NCBI GenBank assembly: GCA_963930655.1
Contig: OZ005601.1
Span: forward strand, 15,802,001-15,866,000
Direction of reading: 5' to 3'
Source: Myrica gale
Lineage: Eukaryota; Streptophyta; Magnoliopsida; Fagales; Myricaceae
DNA: 64,000 bases
This document shows, one piece after another, positions 57,080-64,000 of this stretch. The notes beneath the pieces were generated by a model. It was not told the origin of the DNA. It saw only the letters and a list, made by a program, of their open reading frames with translations, and did not search any database. The first letter of the stretch is position 1, and each line of letters begins with the position of its first letter. The translations under genes were made by a program, and so were the position numbers.

Positions 57080-57441
57080 TGTTGGGAAAAGCGTCACGAA
57101 AATTCAAAGAAAGGAACACCAGATTTACGTGGTTCGGCCCCAATCCGGCCTACGTCCACCCCAGAGCAATTTTATTAAGAAAGCCTAAGAAAATTACTCT
57201 GCCCGCCCCAATACAATAGTCACACCACCCTCTTTCTCTTCCTCTCTCTCTGCCCAATGCACACGCTCTCACGTGCTCACGTGTCTCTTCTCCTATAACA
57301 TAAGCCTCTTATTTATAAGGAAAAATACAAAGAGAAAACCTTAAGAGAATCCTAGATAAACTAGAAGTAGGGAGCAAGTAGACTTCCACTATAAGTCTAC
57401 TTCTATTCCAAGTCTATCTCTTATGGGTGTGGACCCCAACA
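57080..57441 (-). repeat. 5' LTR of the TR-GAG element
   Basis: Same 362-bp length as the other LTR, with about 8 substitutions. The minus-strand TATA here reads TCCTTATAAATAAG. The primer-binding site abuts it. Confidence 0.93.
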
Positions 57442-59038
57442 ATTAAATTCATCCCAAAAATTTCAAGACCTTTTGGAATGGATTTGTCCGTCTCTTAAGC
57501 CCTTACAAATCGTCCTAATTTTGAAAGTAAAATCTGTCTCGCAAGTGCATTAGAACAGTAACACACTATAAGAAAACATCGCTTCTGCCATGCGACAGAA
57601 CGCGATCTCAGCTTCCCGTCACTAGAGGATGAGCTTCCTCCACGGCTGACTAGCTATCCGTAGACGTTAAATTAAAATAACTCATTCGCTTTTAAACGCG
57701 GGGTTTTGTGGGCTGCAAAGTCTCTAGCGACGCATCTCCGAATAACAGAGACGGGGTGGGTGGTCGTGAACCCCTGTTAACCCGGTCACCCGTAGCGTCA
57801 GTTTGGGTTCGTCAAGACAAATGAAGAATCGATGCAATGTCGTCGTCGCCAATGGGTTTATGGCGAGTTATTAAGGCCGGAGATCTCATCTACGTTGGCA
57901 AAGGTCCATTCTTTGACCTCGGTTATCTTGCTCGTTGAGGAAGCCCAACGACAGGGGGAGTCACAGCTCAGCTCGAAGGCAATATTCCCACAATTAACAG
58001 ATACCTTGTTTCATCCATGAATCTGGTTATAGGCTAAGGGGCCAGGAATTTTGATTAAATTTCCCCCCATTTGCAGTTAGGCGTGAGGTATCTGTTATGA
58101 TTTTGGGAGAAATTCCTCGTTTGTGGTATGCGATCTGTCCCCCGAAATTCCCCATTGCTGATTTGTTATTTTTGGGGTATATGTTGGATAGCTTTTGTCA
58201 ATTTTTATTTGTATTGATTTCTCAATTTTTGGTTCTGATTGGCACAACGGATTACGTTTGCGAACATTCAAGAGTGAGATTTACAACCCCCCAATAGAAA
58301 ATGAAAACAAAAGAAAATCTGATAGTTTCATGATAAAGTATTCATTGCTGTTAACTCTCTTTGTTTGAGTTTCGGATAATTTCTACAATGTGTTGAAGGA
58401 TGACCACAACTGTTTTAAGCCATTTTAGTGTCTTACTCACAATGAGTTCAGCTTTCATGGGGGCTACTGTTTAAGGATGTATTTTTGTAACTACAATCAA
58501 GCTAAGAGATGCTAAGTGGAGAGTTGGGGGTTGTAAGGGATGAAAAACAGAAGAGTATAATAAATTATCCGTTGATTCCTTGCTTTCGATGAAAACAATT
58601 TGTTGTTAAGGTGATCATGTTGGTTAGATGATTTACATACGCAAGGTATTTAGTTGGAGTCCTTTAGAATTGAGCTCATTTGAACGCCTAGTCACCATAA
58701 TAAAAAAATTTAACTCTTGGTCTGTATGAAAATTGTTCTTTTTGACTCTCAAATAGTTGGGTACTTTGGATTTGAGCTTATCTGACCATCTGGTCAATGT
58801 AACAAGAACATTTATTTCTTGTTCAGTATTTGGAAGTCAACAAAACTTTCAAATTCTCCTTTTTTACCGTAAATATATTTTGTGATTTCAAGGTTCCAAA
58901 TTCATAAACAAAATGGTACAAAGAAAAACTGTCCAGATAGATTTGATTAGCCATCCACATTGTTTTGAAATAGGAGAGGACATTTCATATGTATGTTTGC
59001 ATGTTCTTGCTGTGTATGTTCTTTGATAGAGGGAGCAA
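57442..59038. other. Unassigned, partly gene-like region
   Basis: CACTATAAGAAAACATCGC at 57564 looks like one end of a CACTA element, without a partner end found. At 57836-57942 a short frame reads MSSSPMGLWRVIKAGDLIYV-GKGPFFDLGYL and stops; I do not recognise it. The rest is AT-rich and intron-like. Confidence 0.35.
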
Positions 59039-59227
59039 TTGATACCTGCTCCTACTGCCTTTTTGTTTCTTTCGATGTGGCATAAGGACTCGAGTACTTA
59101 TTTGATTTTGTATGCATCTGGATTGCTTTGGACTGGAGAAACACCGGAAGTTAGAGCACTTGAGGAGAACATGGGAGCATACTTCAATGTGCTGCAAGGT
59201 TTCCTTCTGCTTTCCCATGGAAGTAAT
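59039..59227 (+). other. Exon-like open frame of unknown protein
   Basis: The frame reads PAPTAFLFLSMWHKDSSTYL, ILYASGLLWTGETPEVRALE, ENMGAYFNVLQG with no stop, and runs on in frame into the 45-bp minisatellite. I cannot assign a family. A later stretch at 61165-61280 (ESEIVAYKEKGDEL, HMKELMARFGSFDDE, with stops) has coiled-coil character and may be related. May be part of a broken gene. Confidence 0.35.
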
Positions 59228-59297
59228 GTGGGTGCAGGGCATACTCTCTCTTCCAATATACATGCATCTACTGTGGGTGCAGGACATACTCTCTCTT

Positions 59298-60740
59298 CAG
59301 AGGCGGAGCCAGGGGGGTGCCGGTGGGGGCGGCCGCCCCCACTGGCTCCAAAACTCCCTTGATATTTTTTTTATTAAGAATCAAGCCTGCCCCCACTGGC
59401 CAGGCCTGCTTCCAAGGCCAGTGGGGGCGGCCGCTCTCCACTCCATTTCTGCGAAACAGAGATATCAAATAATTTCAGTGCACCGCACAAGGGATGATGA
59501 TCAGCTCTTGTTGCTACCTTTGACGTTGAAACCTTTTCCTGTTGCAGTGTTCTTTTTCTCTTGTTTGTGTTTTAATGGCGGTAAAAAGAGTACTGTAAAG
59601 AGTCGAAACCCAGATTGAAGTGAGAACGGCATGGAGGGTGTATGATATTTCATCAGCTGTCTCTCCACCAGGCTCTGACATTTTTTATTCTAACTTCTAA
59701 CAATTATTCGTCCCTTAAAAAAGTCTAAATTCTGGATTTAGGTGAGGCAACTTGACAAACAGATGAGAAGGGTGGGACGTTGGGTACAAAAATATATAAA
59801 TTAAGCCCCTAAAAAAGTCTAGTTCCCATATATTCCCCCGCACAAACCACAGGGCCCTTTGGTTTTTCAAAAGAAAGAGAGAGATGATCTCTTTTGCGAA
59901 GGGATATTTGATTTGACAGTATTGTTTGTACTGCCTCTGATCTAGGTGGTGTAGATATTAGACTTGTGACCTCTCTCTCGTTTGAGTCGTTTCACCTCTC
60001 TTAGGCTTAATTATCCTACTAGCTTTGACGTGGCATTATACGGTACGGGAGCCAGACTCAGGCCTCTTGCTCATTTTTTTCTGTGCTTACTTATGTCACT
60101 CGATTGTGAGCCATGGCTCGTAACCACAAAAAAAAAACATAATATATATTTCATTTTGTGGCCAACAATCAGAAATGCTAGCAGCTCTTTTACGCATCAT
60201 ACCCAACTCTGTTTTAAGGATTATAAATTATAAAATGTCATCCAAACTTTTGAATTAAAATTTTAGCTCCGTTTAAAGTCAAGAGGCAGCTATTCTTTAA
60301 ATATTAAAATACTAAAGAGATATCATGTGAAATGTATCTACTCTATTTCTTTACCAACGAAGAAATTGTTGCCACATGTAGAAGGTTGAATAATTTTAGA
60401 AATAAAATATTAGACAAAGTACATGAGTACCTCAAAATTAATTGAGAACCCATACTAATTAATGATAGCATGCTAATATACATTCAGAGGTAAATTTTTG
60501 ATATTATTGAGAACGAAACAATTTTACAACGTTTTCAGAAGATGAAGGTCCATAGAATCCAATTACCATCTCTCAGTATTAACAAATAGTTCAGTAAGTG
60601 TATTTTATTATTTTTAATATTTTAGTTCTTAATTTGTGATATTGTAATTTTAAGATACTTTTTATATTTTGTGAAATTTTTTTTATAATTTTACTTTAAA
60701 AATTTGACCCCCCTCATTGTATATGCTAGATACGCCACTG
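59298..60740. mobile_element. Non-autonomous hAT element, 1.44 kb, perfect 8-bp duplication
   Basis: The left end CAGAGGCGGAGCCAGGGGGG and right end CCCCCCTCATTG..GATACGCCACTG share a short imperfect terminal repeat (CAGWGGCG). TCTCTCTT flanks it exactly (59290-59297, 60741-60748). No transposase. Near the left end it has a GC-rich palindrome (59323-59342) and a second GGGGGCGGCCGC block near 59425. Confidence 0.9.
59323..59342. repeat. Perfect 20-bp GC palindrome with NotI site
   Basis: GTGGGGGCGGCCGCCCCCAC reads the same on both strands. A related GGCCAGTGGGGGCGGCCGC lies about 95 bp downstream, facing a GCCCCCACTGGCC, so this end can fold strongly. Confidence 0.95.
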
Positions 60741-60840
60741 TCTCTCTTCCAATATACATGCATCTACGGTGGGTGCAGGGCATACTCTCTCTTCCAATAG
60801 CATCTACTGTGGGTGCAGGGCATACTCTTGCTGGGGAAAT

Positions 60841-63494
60841 TTTGAAAGAATCCTACTACACCACAGAACAATATTTTAATAGCAGCATGTGTCCGCTTGA
60901 ACTTGCTCTTGATTCTAATTTGCATCTATAGTCTTTCAGTCATAGGTTTTAAGCATTGTGTCGTGTTGCTGGACAGAGGAATAGTTGAGCTGGGTAAACT
61001 TTGCTTCCTCAATGACAATGCATTTTTTTTTTCTTCGTCAATGACAATGCATTCAAATGTCTATAGAACTATCACAAACAATTACGTGTGACGTGTGTAT
61101 TTGAGGAAAAATGATATTTTTGCTGAATTGAACTAATAAACAGTGTTACCCACTTCACTGAACAGGTAGAACAGTAAGAGAGTGAGATAGTAGCATACAA
61201 GGAGAAGGGCGACGAATTGTAAGGGCACATGAAAGAGCTGATGGCGCGGTTTGGCTCGTTTGATGACGAGATAGACCAAATTATGGGCTCTTTTGTATTG
61301 TCTTTGGCCTGTTGCTCGTGAATTGGTGTCTAGCAGTTAGTTCCTTCTGCCAATTGTGGAATTTGGCTGTACTTAGCCGGTTGTATCCCTGCTGGTTTTC
61401 TATGAACTCTTTGTACAATTTTTGCTTTATTATTATACTTACAACTTACCTAAGTGATATGAAGAAGATTAGTGAATGTCATTGCCACTCATTACGCTCA
61501 CTCTTTGATCACAGGAACCATTTAAATAGGAATTACTTAGAACTAGTCACTGACGTACGTACCAAGTCTCAAAAGTACATTTTGAACATATACAACAAAG
61601 TAAAAGCAATTTCAGAAAATTTAGCCATATATTTTTTTATAGCTGCCACAAAATAATTTCAGAAGGACAAGTTGAAAAAAAGGACGGGAGATTAAAATAT
61701 TGAAAGTAGAAGTTTGTTCTCGACTAAATTAAAAGATGTTTAGCCAAGTTAAAGAAAGAGAGAAATAAATTACAATTATTTTTCTCTAGCGTGTTAGATC
61801 AAATATGTTTCATTGTGATTGTTATTAGAGCCGAAAATTTAAAAATGATGTTAACAACAAAAAGGTTAGCCCTTTCAACCATCAGATCATTCACAAAATA
61901 CGCTACCAGCAAATAATGAATGAATGTCAAAAGATTTAACTAAGCTCATAAGTCCTATTTGAAAACACAAATATGGGCGGGAAGGGTTGGCGCCCATCAA
62001 TTTTTAGAAGTTCTATTTGCCCAAACGATCCTTCCTCTCGTTTTCTCTCTTGGCAGTTCGTCACCGCCCCTCACTTTCCCATTTGTCATCCTTACTTAGC
62101 CATTCTTACAGCGTGAATGTATCCCCGGTCCCTGCCATCACTGTCCGTACTCTCAAGTGCATCTGAGGTGCAGAACTTGACGAAAATCTCTCCCCCAAAT
62201 ACACATGGATTTCGATTCGCATTTCTGCAATTTTAAATTTTTAATCATGTTGTGTAAGAAACCAGAGGTAGAGAACGAGGAAGGTAAGAAAGCATAGAAG
62301 AATATTGAATTGATTTCTGTGTTTTCAAACACTAGTTTCGGTGCTAGTTCTCTCTTTTCGGTGCTATTTGTCTAGAGAACTGTTTGTGGAATAAGGATTT
62401 ACAAATAACCGTAATTTTCGTCTACAGATTAGGAAGCTGAGTTTATTTCCTTGTGAAGAGATATGTCTGTTGGTTTGACTTATGCTGGGAGAGAATTCCT
62501 ACAGGATATGCTTGCTGGCTTTCCTTAAAAAGGTGTGCTCTTATTTTACAATTCATCTTCATGTTTCATGATTTGTTTACAAAACAAATTTGCTGAATTT
62601 GCTCTTGGATTATGCTTGTTTGTGTGTTTATTAAGGGAAAAGCCCAAATTTTTGTTCTTGTTCCTAGACTTCTCGAAGTTTCTATCAAGCTAGTGAAGTG
62701 GTTTTTAATGTATCGAGCATAGTTGAGTACATTGTAAGCTCATGGATAACTGAGGTGTCTTGTAAGAGTAATTGGAATGTCTCAAGATAAAAGCTTAGTA
62801 CGGCGTCTCCTTGTATTTGGTTATGGTATTCCAAAACATTAGATACATCATACATTGAAACAAGAATGTTTTCACCTCTTTTGTTGGGGATGTTACTTAC
62901 CTTACATCTACTATAGGATGTTTCAGATGACAAACCTGAGAGTTGGTGAGTAACCTAGAAGGGCTTATCATTTGCAATTTGCTGCAAGAAATGGTATAAA
63001 ATCTAGAAAGGCTTATCATTTGCAATTTGCTGCTTCTATGGTTTGATAGGAACATTGTTCCCGGTTGAAGACAACTTTGTAGAGCATGCCCAGTCAAATA
63101 AAAGAATCTTCCAAGTTCTCTGTTAAGCTTTGAAAGATCCTGCCAAAAGAAATTGTCTTATTGTACAAAGTGGTCTGTCTGCTCTAGCATCACAAGGAAG
63201 GTAATCATTTCAATGCAAAACATTTTTCTGATTATTGTCCATACTAGAATGGCTGCTAATTACTTCCATGCGGTTATATTCAATTTTTGCTATAGTTTTA
63301 TGATTTGGAAAGACTGATATAAAAATTTACTGGATTTGATATTTTGTCTTCCTTCATGAGTTCTTGACCTCCAAGTCCACATAGCAGCCAGACTACTTTG
63401 GGCTTTAGCTCATTGGTAGACTGGAATATCACAAACCTATGGTAGATATAAAGTAGAAGATATCCTTCATACTTCAATTCTCCAAGATGACTAC
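60841..63494. other. Unassigned region with a few exon-like pieces
   Basis: No complete gene. 61165-61280 is a broken coiled-coil-like frame. 61990-62230 is pyrimidine-rich and leader-like. 62463-62528 reads MSVGLTYAGREFLQDMLAGF and stops. 63125-63200 reads KDPAKRNCLIVQSGLSALAS-QG and ends at a good splice donor (AAGGTAATC). Together these might be exons of an unrecognised plus-strand gene; I could not join them. Confidence 0.3.
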
Positions 63495-64000
63495 TGTGAG
63501 ACCCCGAAAAATCAGTACGTACTCTGTTGAAGGCTTAAGGATTTGGTGATTTGTTTTGAATTAATGGAGGTCATGGTATGATCTAAGTTTAATGAGCATT
63601 ATGGAATTTCAATGGATGAGGTTTAAATTTTAAGGTAGCCAACTTTAAGTTGCTGAATTTTTATTTCTTTTCAATATCCTTAATTATTTTTGAAGGATTA
63701 TATTATGGTTGATGTAATGGGCTACTAAGACTTGTATGGTTGGACTTAAGACCTAAGGTATTGGGCTGATAATGGACTACCTATTCATGGCCGAATATAA
63801 GAATGAATGGGCCTTTGGAATTGTGTTATTGGGCTGCCCTAATGCTTGTGATAGTAGGCCTTTGGAATTATGGTATTGGGCTGCCATGAGGCTTATAATA
63901 TTAGGCTGATATTGGGCCTTTAAATTCATGCTAATAGGCTGCCAAAATGTTCATGAAAATGGGCTTAAAGTCATGGTATTGAGCTGTCATAATATTCATG
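63495..64000 (+). repeat. 5' start of a long Ty3-type LTR, running off the window
   Basis: TGTGAGACCCCGAAAA is the same start as the Tekay LTRs at 3957 and 19687, but the sequence after about 15 bp is different, so it belongs to a related family. Contains imperfect tandem units at 63811, 63858, 63916 and 63963 (GGCCTTTGGAATTRTGGTAT, TTGGGCTGCC). Incomplete at the right edge. Confidence 0.7.

Larger units (their letters stand above)
55131..57441 (-). mobile_element. TR-GAG type LTR retrotransposon (GAG only, no pol)
   Basis: Two LTRs of 362 bp each (55131-55492, 57080-57441) begin TGTTGGGAAAAGCG and end GGACCCCAACA. I count about 8 differences between them, roughly 98% identity. A perfect 5-bp duplication ATTAA flanks the element (55126-55130, 57442-57446). 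On the minus strand the order is 5' LTR (57441-57080), primer-binding site, leader, gag ORF, polypurine tract, 3' LTR. Total 2311 bp. A Copia-type gag is the only coding sequence, the definition of terminal-repeat retrotransposons with GAG (TR-GAG). It would need pol from another element. Confidence 0.93.
59228..60840. repeat. 45-bp minisatellite, split by a hAT element
   Basis: Units start GTGGGTGCAGGGCATACTC at 59228, 59273, 60769 and 60809 (the last two slightly shortened). The unit is 45 bp, a multiple of three; in frame with the upstream exon-like ORF it reads VGAGHTLSSNIHAST. The hAT element 59298-60740 sits inside the second unit. Confidence 0.92.

Noticed and set aside
57564..57590. 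CACTA terminal sequence CACTATAAGAAAAC
   Set aside because: No partner end, 3-bp duplication or subterminal array could be matched, so a full element was not annotated.
63390..63440. tRNA-like start (GGGCTTTAGCTCATTGGTAGA)
   Set aside because: It has a good A-box but no B-box (GGTTCGA) follows and no cloverleaf can be made; at best a tRNA-derived scrap.
1..64000. CRISPR arrays, bacterial operons, rRNA genes
   Set aside because: None seen. The repeats present are transposon ends, minisatellites or microsatellites, and the gene structure is that of a plant.

Overview
The window looks like nuclear DNA of a flowering plant, most likely a eudicot. It is AT-rich, has intron-containing genes, and carries plant-specific protein families: a WAT1/MtN21 transporter, and fragments of a BRL-type receptor kinase, a DUF26 receptor kinase and a TGA-type bZIP. 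The species cannot be named from the sequence. Most of the window is nested transposable elements. One host gene is clearly intact.

Left part (1-26195). A stack of LTR retrotransposons inserted into one another. It starts with the 3' part of a SIRE-like Copia LTR (1-1039). A Ty3-type LTR starting at 3507 is split twice by SIRE-like Copia sequence: a solo LTR at 3527-8745, and a 3' element fragment with an env-like ORF at 11062-13680. The first of these is itself split by a 3.9-kb Tekay/Del-type solo LTR (3957-7898, perfect 5-bp duplication AAATG). A decayed Ty3 polyprotein lies on the minus strand at 13990-17590 and carries a 413-bp Mutator-type MITE with a perfect 9-bp duplication. The N-terminal half of a decayed hAT transposase (18570-19686) is cut by a second Tekay element, of which the 5' LTR (3.9 kb), primer-binding site, gag, protease and part of RT remain.

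Middle (26196-45500). A Tat/Athila-type LTR with a TGGCGCCGTTGCCGGGGA primer-binding site; a 3.9-kb CACTA element with exon-like interior sequence; a reverse-oriented LTR (32817-40399) opened by a 2.3-kb solo LTR (duplication AAAAC) and by a Pack-MULE that carries pieces of a DUF26 receptor kinase and a TGA-type bZIP; a related LTR in plus orientation; the C-terminal half of a hAT transposase; and another Copia-like LTR fragment.

Right part (45500-64000). Lower transposon density. A second Pack-MULE carries a broken BRL2-like LRR receptor kinase. It is followed by the intact six-exon WAT1-related gene on the minus strand (48340-50088). Beyond that are a Mutator-type MITE, a 464-bp tandem duplication with a small GC-rich TIR insertion, a 2.3-kb LTR element that encodes only GAG (TR-GAG type, duplication ATTAA, with a leader full of TGACGTGG motifs), a 45-bp minisatellite split by a 1.4-kb hAT element (duplication TCTCTCTT), several exon-like stretches I cannot name, and the start of another long Ty3 LTR that runs off the end.

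The captured gene fragments are all broken and are probably not translated as functional proteins. The WAT1-like transporter would act alone in a membrane; nothing else in the window forms a pathway with it.
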